Source: Saccharomycopsis fibuligera x Saccharomycopsis cf. fibuligera
Lineage: Eukaryota; Ascomycota; Saccharomycetes; Ascoideales; Saccharomycopsidaceae
Assembly: GCA_001936135.1 (NCBI GenBank)
Contig: CP012815.1
Coordinates: 124,001 to 188,000 of the forward strand
DNA: 64,000 bases
Direction: 5' to 3'
Translations under genes and position numbers: made by a program
Notes under the pieces: model-generated
What the model was told of the DNA's origin: nothing
Databases searched by the model: none
What the model saw: only the letters and a program-made list of their open reading frames with translations
Shown: in pieces, positions 34,001 through 42,441 of the stretch
Layout of the letters: each line of letters opens with the position of its first letter
How positions within the stretch are numbered: the first letter of the stretch is position 1

Positions 34001-34826
34001 ATCCATCATTTCCCAAATCAAAGACATTGTCGCTCAAGAGGAAAAAACCATCACTGAAGATGTTGACATTTCCCAGGAAAAACACAGATTAATCATTGGG
34101 GCTGGCGGTAGCACCAGAAGAACTATTGAAACCGAATATAATGTCACCGTCAACGTGCCACGTGTCAATGAACATTCTACCATTGTTAAAGTTAAAGGTT
34201 TACCAGAAAACGTCACTAAGGCCAAACAACACATTACCAAGCTCATTGCTGACAACTGGTCAGCTTTAGTTGAAGTGCCAGCTAAATATCACAGCGTGTT
34301 GGCTCAAAGGGGAGCAACTTTTAGAAAATTGAGAAATGACTATAATGTTAAAGTTGAACATGGTCAGTTTGGTTCTAAGGCTACTAAATTGACTAATGGT
34401 GCTCAAAGTGCTGCTAAGGTTCCAGAAGCTGCTATCGGTGATGAAGCCACTGAGTCTACCAAATGGACTGTTGTTAATGCTGAAGACACTGCTGATGCTA
34501 CCTCCCCTGATGCAGAAGATGTCATCCCATGGAGATTGGTCGGTAATGTGGAAGACGCAAACAAGGCCAAAGCTTACCTTGAGGCCGAGCTTTCTAAAAT
34601 CGCAAAGTTCAACGCCACTGGCTACTTGTACGTTGCTAACCGTGGCACATTTAGCAAAATTATTGGTCCAAAGGGTGCTACTATTGAAAAATTGAGAAAG
34701 AAAACTAATACGAATATTACTATTCCCCAAGCAGGTGCCGATGTTAATAATGTTGTTGTTGTTGAAGGGGAGTTGAGTGATTTGGAAGGGGCTAAAGATG
34801 AGATTTTGAAGTTGATTGGGCAATAA
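31074..34826 (+). CDS. SCP160: multi-KH RNA-binding protein Scp160 (vigilin)
   Basis: Polysome- and ER-associated RNA-binding protein of 1250 residues (yeast Scp160 has 1222). An N-terminal Ala/Ser-rich segment contains SSINDEEAFPALG, a motif typical of vigilins. It is followed by an array of KH domains from about residue 115 to the end. Good GXXG loops include VIGAGGRNLKPI, LIGKNGAQLNSL, LIGAKGVYVHRL, IIGKNGNNLIAL, IIGAGGSTRRTI and IIGPKGATIEKL. Other copies are degenerate (for example ILGPNANNLRDI and LAQRGATFRKL), as in yeast. The frame is open 24 codons upstream without an ATG, and MSTPAERLAAAHA at 31074 is the natural start. Codon use suggests abundant expression. Confidence 0.94.
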   Translation: MSTPAERLAAAHAAAAAAAAADLPIGSSAGYNDDDDFTASVPSSSATSGLPASGSNASRTVSSINDEEAFPALGTAPVGNSTASAWGPKMKKPSGSSTSGFAAAAANAAANTSSASASSNGSFKSVAMRSNLVQEAFSLDFESQLNINKTEFANILTNLKKTIKCNIECTSSQQTRKRTFLVTGTPQAIEKARKEIIRRLTKPVVIEFTIPASTRSVVIGAGGRNLKPILEAHGVKVNIDRDTTPKPETASDNQDDNNDDDIFGESAKVTIEGDIEGVNDAKAQILAIVDENTKSLTTKVKVDDIALPFIENDIKHSGEDLSDVDLHVSSKTGLVTITGPREKIADLRAKVKLLSSDLISKIATKEQVVPKKFHKFIDVEEIANDLNVIVDVPFEEEDSQVVKFIGDKSKLDVAIAKAKQSSKRHLIESLNIARAHNGNLKHGKYLGVYFKKLNVLENIAQDNEIQIHTPSYESLLSDSTKDVLVDFVFNKDTQVNFKTAKKQVIDLVNQYAPTSIKVISDIDSFFGNEVLKQTESLAQELSIKVIPFATLPTKKNKSGEILLVSVANEDEDDFGPSIDEINGKFDQIDASLSKFREQSKEITTETLQVPSAEQQHITGPSESTLRSLKSVVSNPLDIILHHPSDDEVSVHGLAKDVAKIVQEIKQVLQDAKDYAVASQYNTTLEFPSTVLARLIGKNGAQLNSLQEEYGIKIDVAKPEAAAASGAATSSVKITGIKRNAEEAKTKIAQLGKKWADETTSSLNVPPRYQRALIGAKGVYVHRLQDKYNVRIKFPHERKEDDENSDVVKNDEFIIRGPSKGVKKAYEELQELLNYEIENGHKTIISVPAASVSRIIGKNGNNLIALRDEFGVEINIIDKEGEERQVELTGSKSNIKQVDAKIKEIVKEVQNTITVQLEVDPIHYRAILGPNANNLRDILSKAKAPEDNAIRRRLLDIPDKGSDSKIITSTGDKKVVESIISQIKDIVAQEEKTITEDVDISQEKHRLIIGAGGSTRRTIETEYNVTVNVPRVNEHSTIVKVKGLPENVTKAKQHITKLIADNWSALVEVPAKYHSVLAQRGATFRKLRNDYNVKVEHGQFGSKATKLTNGAQSAAKVPEAAIGDEATESTKWTVVNAEDTADATSPDAEDVIPWRLVGNVEDANKAKAYLEAELSKIAKFNATGYLYVANRGTFSKIIGPKGATIEKLRKKTNTNITIPQAGADVNNVVVVEGELSDLEGAKDEILKLIGQ

Positions 34827-35703
34827 TCAGCCCGTAATAAGTAGTAGGTGATGAGTTACGTGCATAGTTGCATAGCATAAGATAATTTAGTGGTATTTAG
34901 TTTCATAATTATCGGAAAGGAAAAGAAAAAGATAAAAGCAGTACTTTAGCATTTTAACAAAAGAAAAATAACATTTTTTTATTTACCGTTTTTTTTTTTT
35001 TTTTTTTTTTTTGTACTTTCGTTTTCATGTATTTACAAATAAAAAACTGCATTGATTTTGATTCATTTATCTAACTTGTTATTTCTGGCTCTCTAGTAGG
35101 TACAGCTAACAGACAACTTAGAGAAAAACGTTTGTTATTCAGAACTAATTATATTTGGCTCATAATAATAAGGAATTGAGTCCTCTTTATATAAAACCCC
35201 TATTAAAAAATTTGTTGAACTGCAAGAACAAATAAATTAGCTATAAACGATAGTATTCGTTGATAATTATTTGTCGATCTGCGTATATACCAAAGCCAAT
35301 ATCGTAAATCGCTGCGCAACACTTTTTCTTTTTTTTTTTTTTTTTAAGTGTTTCAGTATCATTTTGTCAACAAATTAAAACATTAAATGTACTAAAAATA
35401 CGAAAATGCCAAAATCCACGCTTTTTATTTAGGAAAGTCAAAATATCAAAGCATTGAATTTGCGCGCAGCATCAATACATCTAGCGCCATTATGCCGTTA
35501 ACAGGCCATAGCATACCAGATGCAGATAAAATTATTATGATTATAGTCATTGATAACTACAGACAAATTTATTCTCGTATTGACGATTCCAAGATTCCGG
35601 AAAACTAGTTTAACCAAGTCAAATCTGTGTGAGTCTAAAATAATCTATTCTGTAGTTGTTTTGAGCAAGATATTTTTCTTTCTTTCTTTTTTTTTTTTTT
35701 TTT

Positions 35704-35862
35704 CGCACACAATATTGATTTATTAACTCTATATAAACGATAGAGAATGTAATCTTATAAGCTTATCTATATAGTTTGTTTTTTTTCACACACAATATAG
35801 TAAATACAGTATAGTTCAGTTGTTAGTGTATAGGGGAAACTTATATAAGCGAAAACCCCGTT
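35704..35862. repeat. dispersed-type repeat copy A (LTR-like fossil)
   Basis: About 159 bp. It starts after a T-run with CACACAATAT, runs through CTATATAAACGATAG and CTTATCTATATAG, and ends with TATAGGGGAAACTTATATAAG and a CCCCGTTAG end. The CACACAATAT start motif occurs a second time inside it. Family unknown; the position next to a tRNA gene and the TATA-like core suggest an old solo LTR, but no TG...CA ends could be fixed. Confidence 0.5.
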
Positions 35863-36001
35863 AGTATTAGTTAGAGTTTAACCGGGCCAGTTGGATTTGA
35901 AATAAATAGAGCAGAAATTCCAGTCTAGGATGGTTGATATTTAGGTTTTTGAGGGCTATCGTTTTGCTTTTGGGGGGAGACAGGCATTTTTTTTTTTTTT
36001 T

Positions 36002-36134
36002 CACACACAATATCGATTTATTATTTCTATATAAACGATAGAAAATAGAATCTTATAAACTTATCTATATAGTATATACAGTATAGTTCAGTTGTTAGTA
36101 TATAGGGGAAACTTATACAAGTGAAAACCCCGTT
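36002..36134. repeat. dispersed-type repeat copy B (LTR-like fossil)
   Basis: About 133 bp in the same orientation as copy A and highly similar to it. It starts after a T-run with CACACACAATAT and ends at AAAACCCCGTT. A 139-bp unrelated spacer separates it from copy A. It is degenerate and without coding capacity. Confidence 0.5.
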
Positions 36135-36156
36135 CACAGGCAATTTTTTTTTTTTT

Positions 36157-36211
36157 CACACACAATATCGATTTATTATTTCTATATAAACGGTAGAAAA
36201 TATAATCTTCG
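36157..36211. repeat. dispersed-type repeat copy C (partial)
   Basis: About 55 bp matching the first third of copies A and B (CACACAATATCGATTTATTA, then CTATATAAACGGTAG). It follows copy B by 22 bp, again after a T-run, and lies 78 bp upstream of tRNA-Thr. Confidence 0.5.
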
Positions 36212-36289
36212 CGAGAAAAATTGAGCCTTTTTATGTTCAAAACAGTAACAATCTTCTTAGTGGTCCATTTTTACGCAAAAAGCGTAAAA

Positions 36290-36362
36290 GCCCTTATGGC
36301 CAAGTTGGTAAGGCGCTACACTAGTAATGTAGCGATCCTCAGTTCGAATCTGAGTGAGGGCA
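36290..36362 (+). tRNA. tRNA-Thr (anticodon AGT)
   Basis: 73-nt cloverleaf without intron. The acceptor stem GCCCTTA pairs with TGAGGGC, followed by discriminator A. The D arm contains the A box, TGGCCAAGTTGG. The anticodon stem CTACA/TGTAG encloses loop CTAGTAA with AGT at 36323-36325, read as inosine-GU and decoding ACU/ACC threonine. The T arm CTCAG/CTGAG holds the B box GTTCGAATC at 36342-36350. An eight-T Pol III terminator follows at 36367-36374. Confidence 0.96.
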
Positions 36363-37155
36363 TTTCTTTTTTTTGCTCTGTTCTGTAATTCAGAGACCCG
36401 CATCAAATGAAAAACTGTGGAAATGTTGTTGTTGTTGTTGTCCAGAAATAGGTCGACAGTTTTTTCAACTCCATGGACAACTAGTTTGAAGTGTTTTCGT
36501 GAGGGCCATTGAAGCGTCATTCTGCATCCGATAATGTCCCAACTCAAAAGCACCCATCACCTGAACGGTACAGCAATATTGCCTGCTAATTCAAGGCACC
36601 GTTGTACTACAGACTAGGTATGCCTGCACTTGCTTGTTGTAAGGTGAGGTCCTGCCTAGCCTAGAATTGAGAATAAGAACGCACGCACGCACGCATGCAC
36701 ATTTACACGACGCAGCAGATTTGACGTGTACTGGTTTAATGAACCATCCAAGTGCTACACGTTGGCAGTTGTATTGATTAAGATGTCGATGTAATGACTG
36801 TCAGTTTTGAGAATACATATATGCTCTATGCTATATGAAATGTATGTAATTTACCGCTGCTGAGACAATAGGCAGATGCGCCAAAGTGAACCAACCAACA
36901 GGGATCGTTTAGAACAACTGTCCGTGATAGGTTTTCAAAATATGGCAAAACGTAAGATATGGAGTTGAGGCTGGCTATGGTAAGGTAAAAGTGGCACCTT
37001 TGAATGGCCGAGAAAAGAAGGTATATAAAAAAAAAAAAAAAAGAACTAGAATGAGGTTCATTAAAGAGAAACAAACATGCAAAAACAAGAAAGATATTAA
37101 AAAAACAAAAACAAAAACAAAAAAACAACTACTTTTGATTTGAAAGGGTAAAAAG
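36363..37155. other. tRNA-Thr / LAM intergenic region
   Basis: Contains the Pol III terminator, a (GTT)n tract near 36427-36440, an ACGC microsatellite near 36682-36697 and A-rich DNA at the 3' end of the GRAM/VASt gene. No further gene is seen. Confidence 0.5.
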
Positions 37156-40100
37156 TTAGTCGACCCTTCGTTTCAACTCGTCCAAGCGCAACTCATTTAG
37201 CCGGATATACTCCTTCAACTCCTGCTTCGAGTACCGCTCAGTCAAGCTATGCAACTTGCGATCCTTGATTATATTTTTCAAGTACTGTTTCTGTTTATCG
37301 TTGAGGGAATGACTGTAGTACTTATCTCGCCAAATTGTGGCCAAGTTGGCGTCGTTGGCGTCGTTGTCGTCATGGTCGTCGCCATCATCATTGGCCTCAG
37401 CATTTGCTTCTGCGCTCGAACGTTCCAACCGTTGCGCCGCATTGATTTTCTCCTCGACCCAATCCCAAATACCTGTCTGCAACTCATTGCGCAACTTGTT
37501 ATTTCCGTACAATTTGTGCATTGGTGGAATAATCACATACTGTCCGGCATTTCCATTTCCATTGCCGCCGCCGCCGCCGCTGCTGCCGCCGCCGCTCATA
37601 AAGCTGCCCACTGTGTCCATGCTAGCGTATGGGTCTCTTGCGCCGCCAAATAAGTACGACGAACCGCTGCTCAAGATGCGCCATGTGGCTGGGATGACTA
37701 GGAAGATTGTTATTAGGGTCAAAAAGATCGGAGTCTTGTAGTCTGATGGGATGAACGGGACGGGAACAATGCTGGTGATCAGGTTTGCAATATCGTAAAT
37801 TTTCCCCAACATGTCGCCAATAAACTGCGAGACTGCCGATAAGGGCGAAGATGACAACGACGATTGTTGCTGATTGGCGCTGGCCAAGTCGCTCTTTTTA
37901 TTGCGGGATGAACTTCCGTTACCAGAAGCACCCTTGACCCGCTTGTGCTTGGTTTTAGTCTTTACTCTTTTGCGGGACTTGCCCTTTGCTTGGCCGCCGC
38001 CGCCGCCGCCAGCGCCGCCGCCGCCAGAAGCGCCAGCGCCGCCTTTTTGCAAAATCTCATCATTTACGGTATTGATCATGATCTCGATTGACGCCTTTTG
38101 CCCACTGATTGTCCCGTTCTCAATTGCACCCTTGATCCAAGATTTCCCGGTCCACTCGATAAAGGTTATCACTTGGAGCGTCGTGCCGTTATTTTCCGCC
38201 CATGTGAAGTAGAATCTCGTGTTTACCAAAAACGAGTTCCCCGAAGGAACATCGGGGGAGTGGGTTTGCTGCAATACTTGAATGTATCCGTCATTGGCTA
38301 GATCGTCATGCTCAATGACTTCTGTAATGTTACATTTGGTTTGCTTGGGCCCCACCGGGGCACTTAGCGGCTTGATGTAATCGTACTTGCGCTCGCTTAG
38401 CCCCGACTCTGGGTTTTTCTGGTATGGCGATATATCAGAGATTTCGAAATTTTTCTGCTTTGTGATGACGTGTTTGGCAAAAGTGCTGTCTGATTCGCCA
38501 AAGAGCAAGGAAAACACCGTGCCTGGCGGGACGCTGAATGTTGTGGTTACGATTTCAGTCTCATTTGGTTTCTTCTCCCATGGCGACTTGGTGGGGCCCG
38601 GGTGCTTTGTGGGGCCGAAAACTGGTAAACTGCCGAGCTCGCCATCATTGGAGTCTCCGGTATTTTCTTGCCCGCCATTATTGTCATTATTGACATTGCC
38701 ATTGCCGTTGCCCAAATCTTCTGATCTGAAACGACTTTTTTCTTCTCTTTTGCTAATTGACTTTTGTCTGCTAGCTCTTGCATCCTGCGTACCGGCGCCA
38801 GCAGCGCCAGCAGCGCCAGCAGCGCCAGCGTTGCCGGCGGCGGCGGCGGCGGCAGTTGCCTCTGAGGCACCATTCCCAGAAGAATCAGCCTTTGCATGGT
38901 CTTCTTCCAGAGTGACGTTATCGTCTGATCCGCTCGTCATGTCGTCCATGTCGCTCAATTGGTCCAAATCGCTATCAGAAAATCCAGAATCGCTATCGTA
39001 GCCACCACCATCCTCGTCGGTGCTCATGCTATTGACATTGGAGCTTGAATCGTCGTCATCATCATCATAGTCGTCGTCGTCGTCGTCGTCGTTGCCGTTG
39101 CCGCCGTCATTGCGGTTTCCTTCGTCGGTGTGACCGTTTGCCACGGAGTCGCTGGTCCCTCTTACCGCATGGTTCCAAAGCATTGTGATAAAGTCAAAAG
39201 TCGAGTCTCTAGAGATGAAACTAGTAAAGAAGTACTTCTGGTGCAACGTTTGGATAGACAACGCATTGGGAATAAACCCAGCGGTGGATTTTTTCTCGAC
39301 TTGGACAATTTCCTCCAACGGGATGCTCACGTTAGTGATCCACCCCAAAATATTAGAGTTGAAACAAAGGTAGTTTTGCGAGACGTAGAGTTTCCCCTGG
39401 AGGAGGATATCCTTGGACAAGGCGCATACGTAATCGGCATAAAGTCGCTCGCCGCTGGGGAGTTTTTTGAATGTCGTGTGGAACTCTTTCTGTTTTCTCT
39501 CAGAGGCAAACGTCACGTCACTGATAGCTTTGAACTGCCGAGGCAAGCTGTCGCGTTTTGACGGCGATGCGCTCAAATCAGCAGTATCATTGCTTGCTGC
39601 TTCAAAGCCAGCAGCAGCGGCGCCAATGCCAGCAGCAGCGCCTTTTACGCTATTGGATCTTGAACCAGAACGGCCAAACGGCACGCTGACATTCAAGTTA
39701 CTGCCGCCGGCATTGCCATTGGCCCCGTAGGCAGCAGGAGCAGGAGCAGCAGCGTCGGTATCGCTTTTCTTTGATAACCTGAAACTTCGGTTACGGCGGC
39801 CAAAATCAGGTTGTTGCTGCTGCTGCTGTTGCTGCTGGGATCCATTGTCCTCAAGCGCAGTCAAGTCAGTGTTGTTGTTGTTGTTGTTGTTGTTACTGAC
39901 TCTCAAGTCGCTAAAGTTTCTAAACAGACCAATACGGCTCTTTGAAGTCAATTGTTGGTTTTGATTGAGCGGTGATTCAGGAACGATGCTCAGCAGCACT
40001 GCTGACCGAGGAGACAATTCCCCATTGCCACCATTGATGCGAAAATCAGGTAGTTTGTTGTTATTTGTAACATCAACCAGCTCGTTTTGCGGGGTTTGTA

Positions 40101-41577
40101 TTCTTTGGTCAATGTTGCTGTAATTCTGAAGGTTGTTTGAGTTGGCAGCATCATTCTGCATCACCAACGGCACTCCAAGTCTTTGCTGTTGTTCCAACTG
40201 TTGCAATTTCCGCTGCAATTTAATCCTACTGTCGTCGTCGTCGTCGTCGTCGTGCACTGGGCTGAGATTTTTATTGTTCATACTAGATGGTCTAAGAGCG
40301 TTGAAAAGGTTTTCGCCGCCATTTGCTGCTGACGAGGCGGCGGCGGCGGCGGCGGCATTGTTTGGGTTATTGGCAGTAGTGTACTGGCCAGTGCCGGCAG
40401 CGGCGGCATCGCCATTTATAGCACCAGCACCAGCACCAGCGCCAGCATTACTGAAGCCTGAATTTCGATTATTTTCTTGCAATGGAATACTGCCAGCGCC
40501 AGCGCCATCGGTTTCATAGCTTGTAGTGCGGGTATGCCCGCCAAAACGGCTGTTTTTGTCCTTATTGCGCAGGTTGCCAAAATCGCTGAGCGATAGATTG
40601 CCACTGCCTAAGGTGGTGATTGGCGAGTCGTTTTTGACTGTCTTGAATTGAATTTCTCTTATTGACAAGTTTTCACTGCGCTGAGGGTGGTGCATTATGT
40701 TGTTGGTGTTGGTGGTGTTGGTGGTGGTGGTGGTGCCAGCGCCGGCAGCGCCGGCAGCGCCGGCACCGTTGGGGGTATTCTCTAGAGCAGGATTAGTGTT
40801 TGCATTGTTTCTTGGCTGATCTTCTGGCTTTTTCGAAGTGAACTGGTCATTTTTGTTGGCTGGCTCGTTTGATGTAGCAATGGAAGAGATTTGGTTACCG
40901 ACGTTTTGGGCAATAGTTAGAAATCCCGAAAAAAGGCCCTTTTCCTGCTTGGCATTGGCATTGGCATTGGTATTGGCTTTTGAGTTGATTGTATTGTGAG
41001 TAGGTTCTGCAACATTTCCATCGTGGTCAGCACCGCCAGCACCGCCAGCACCGCCAGCACCACCGCCATTGACGGACAGGGCTACCGTGCTGTGAGTGGC
41101 TGATCTGAGGATAGGTTCTTGAACAATGCCGGGCAATGGGGACGAGGCATCATTGGGGGCAGAAATGTTGTATAGAGGGGTTATTTCATTATCGTTGGCG
41201 CTGTCAAGGTCGTGGTTGTGGTTGGCACTGATGTTGCCATTTCCGGTATTGTTATTGAGGAACGCATGCTGGCTATTATTGGTGCGGTCTTGCAATTCGC
41301 CATTGTCGTTTTCGCTGTCGTTCTCACTGTCGTTTTCGCTGTCGAGATGGCTGCTTCGCTTGACGGATCGCATGCCTCGTTTTGATTTTGATCTGGCGGG
41401 CAAGATTTCAGGCGCATCGGCTAGGGGGCTTCTGGGAGACGTTGCGCTGTTAGTGGGGGCAGACGAGGGCGATTGCTGCTGCTGCTGCTGGGGCGATTGG
41501 TGGCCTTGGTTGTGGTTGTGGTTGTGCTTGTTGCCGATGCTCATGCCTCTCTTGCGGAGGGTGGCAAGGGACTTCAT
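37156..41577 (-). CDS. GRAM/VASt sterol-transfer protein of the Lam/Ltc family
   Basis: Probable ER-anchored protein that moves sterol at membrane contact sites, 1473 residues. Visible parts are a disordered head of about 670 residues, a GRAM domain (about 690-790; ERLYADYVCALSKDILLQGK, then YLCFNSNILGW), an acidic linker, and one VASt/StART-like domain (about 1000-1180; TTTFSVPPGTVFSLLFGE and TFIEWTGKSWIKGAIENG). A basic Gly-rich linker follows, then a C-terminal membrane helix (about 1280-1300; IFLTLITIFLVIPATW) and a charged tail. One VASt domain and no BAR/PH region point to the Lam5/Lam6 branch, but it is about twice their length owing to Ala-, Gly-, Asn- and Asp-rich runs encoded by GC-rich triplet repeats. 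Exact orthology is not settled. Confidence 0.82.
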   Translation of the reverse strand: MKSLATLRKRGMSIGNKHNHNHNQGHQSPQQQQQQSPSSAPTNSATSPRSPLADAPEILPARSKSKRGMRSVKRSSHLDSENDSENDSENDNGELQDRTNNSQHAFLNNNTGNGNISANHNHDLDSANDNEITPLYNISAPNDASSPLPGIVQEPILRSATHSTVALSVNGGGAGGAGGAGGADHDGNVAEPTHNTINSKANTNANANAKQEKGLFSGFLTIAQNVGNQISSIATSNEPANKNDQFTSKKPEDQPRNNANTNPALENTPNGAGAAGAAGAGTTTTTNTTNTNNIMHHPQRSENLSIREIQFKTVKNDSPITTLGSGNLSLSDFGNLRNKDKNSRFGGHTRTTSYETDGAGAGSIPLQENNRNSGFSNAGAGAGAGAINGDAAAAGTGQYTTANNPNNAAAAAAASSAANGGENLFNALRPSSMNNKNLSPVHDDDDDDDSRIKLQRKLQQLEQQQRLGVPLVMQNDAANSNNLQNYSNIDQRIQTPQNELVDVTNNNKLPDFRINGGNGELSPRSAVLLSIVPESPLNQNQQLTSKSRIGLFRNFSDLRVSNNNNNNNNTDLTALEDNGSQQQQQQQQQPDFGRRNRSFRLSKKSDTDAAAPAPAAYGANGNAGGSNLNVSVPFGRSGSRSNSVKGAAAGIGAAAAGFEAASNDTADLSASPSKRDSLPRQFKAISDVTFASERKQKEFHTTFKKLPSGERLYADYVCALSKDILLQGKLYVSQNYLCFNSNILGWITNVSIPLEEIVQVEKKSTAGFIPNALSIQTLHQKYFFTSFISRDSTFDFITMLWNHAVRGTSDSVANGHTDEGNRNDGGNGNDDDDDDDYDDDDDDSSSNVNSMSTDEDGGGYDSDSGFSDSDLDQLSDMDDMTSGSDDNVTLEEDHAKADSSGNGASEATAAAAAAGNAGAAGAAGAAGAGTQDARASRQKSISKREEKSRFRSEDLGNGNGNVNNDNNGGQENTGDSNDGELGSLPVFGPTKHPGPTKSPWEKKPNETEIVTTTFSVPPGTVFSLLFGESDSTFAKHVITKQKNFEISDISPYQKNPESGLSERKYDYIKPLSAPVGPKQTKCNITEVIEHDDLANDGYIQVLQQTHSPDVPSGNSFLVNTRFYFTWAENNGTTLQVITFIEWTGKSWIKGAIENGTISGQKASIEIMINTVNDEILQKGGAGASGGGGAGGGGGGQAKGKSRKRVKTKTKHKRVKGASGNGSSSRNKKSDLASANQQQSSLSSSPLSAVSQFIGDMLGKIYDIANLITSIVPVPFIPSDYKTPIFLTLITIFLVIPATWRILSSGSSYLFGGARDPYASMDTVGSFMSGGGSSGGGGGNGNGNAGQYVIIPPMHKLYGNNKLRNELQTGIWDWVEEKINAAQRLERSSAEANAEANDDGDDHDDNDANDANLATIWRDKYYSHSLNDKQKQYLKNIIKDRKLHSLTERYSKQELKEYIRLNELRLDELKRRVD

Positions 41578-42441
41578 AGTGGAGGGAGAGAGAGATATGG
41601 AGATGGAGATGGAGAGGGAGTGAGGAGGAAGCTAGGTTGTAAAGGGGTCTTTTTGTCTTGTATTGTGTTTGGTGGTGATTGTATCGTGTTCTTCAGGCGG
41701 ATGGTGGTCATGTGATGCTCTCTACACTCTACACTCTACTATATACTATATACTATATACTATATACTATATACTCTCTGCCCTATGCTATGTGCTATGC
41801 TATGTGCTATGCTACACACCACACACCAACCGCCTTGCTGGCCAGAGCCAACGCTTGCTGTCAGCTGGCGGGCTGCTGTTAGCAGTGCTATTGGCAGTGC
41901 TATTAGTAGCAGCGTGTTTGTGTCTTGTAGCAACAGTGAGCAGTAAGCATGCTCGTGGATTGCCCCTGTTGCAGACACACGCCGCAACACACGATACAGC
42001 CGGCTGCTCTGCTCTGGCTTACGCTTACAATAGCTTACGCTTACAATAGCTTCCACTCGCTCGACGACAAGTGCTATCGACAACCGACAATCGACAATCG
42101 ACAATCGACACGCTTCTCTGTTTCTCTGTTTCCCCGCTGGTGGTGAGCAGCAAGCGGAACTCCAACTCCGCCCAACGATAACATGCAGCGTTTCCATCCC
42201 ACCATATCGCCATATCATCTCTTATGCTCTTGCACACACTCTCTCTTATGCTCTTGTACTTTGACCGTATCTGACTCCAGCCGATAACTGCTGCTGCTGC
42301 TGCTGCTGCTCCTCATGGCATACTGGCGATAACTGGTCGCGCTCTCCCTCGCTCGCATTATAAATACCAGCAGACTTCTGCCAAAACTCCACTTGGTTTG
42401 ATCTCCCTCGCTCTAGGTATTTCCCACATCTACAGCCAACC
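41578..42441. promoter_or_regulatory. divergent LAM / aminotransferase-1 region with tandem repeats
   Basis: Shared upstream region rich in short tandem repeats: CTCTACA and CTATATA units (about 41719-41776), ATGCTATGTGCT-type units (about 41784-41815), a perfect 16-bp duplication at 42017-42048, and TCGACAA units (about 42076-42111). Two GATAAC motifs (about 42282 and 42328) and a (CTG)n run precede the aminotransferase leader. TATAAATA at about 42359-42366 may be its TATA box, 80 nt before the ATG. Confidence 0.5.

Larger units (their letters stand above)
34827..36289. other. repeat-bearing intergenic region 5' of tRNA-Thr
   Basis: About 1.46 kb. It contains a 24-T run (34989-35012), further T-runs near 35331-35345 and 35690-35703, and three related repeat copies (see separate entries). 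A segment near 35180-35250 (TTTATATAAAACCCC, then CTATAAACGATAG) resembles parts of the repeat and may be a more diverged copy. No protein gene is seen. Confidence 0.5.

Noticed and set aside
35862-36001. Internal part of a retroelement between repeat copies A and B
   Set aside because: 139 bp without coding capacity or a recognisable primer-binding site; too short to call.
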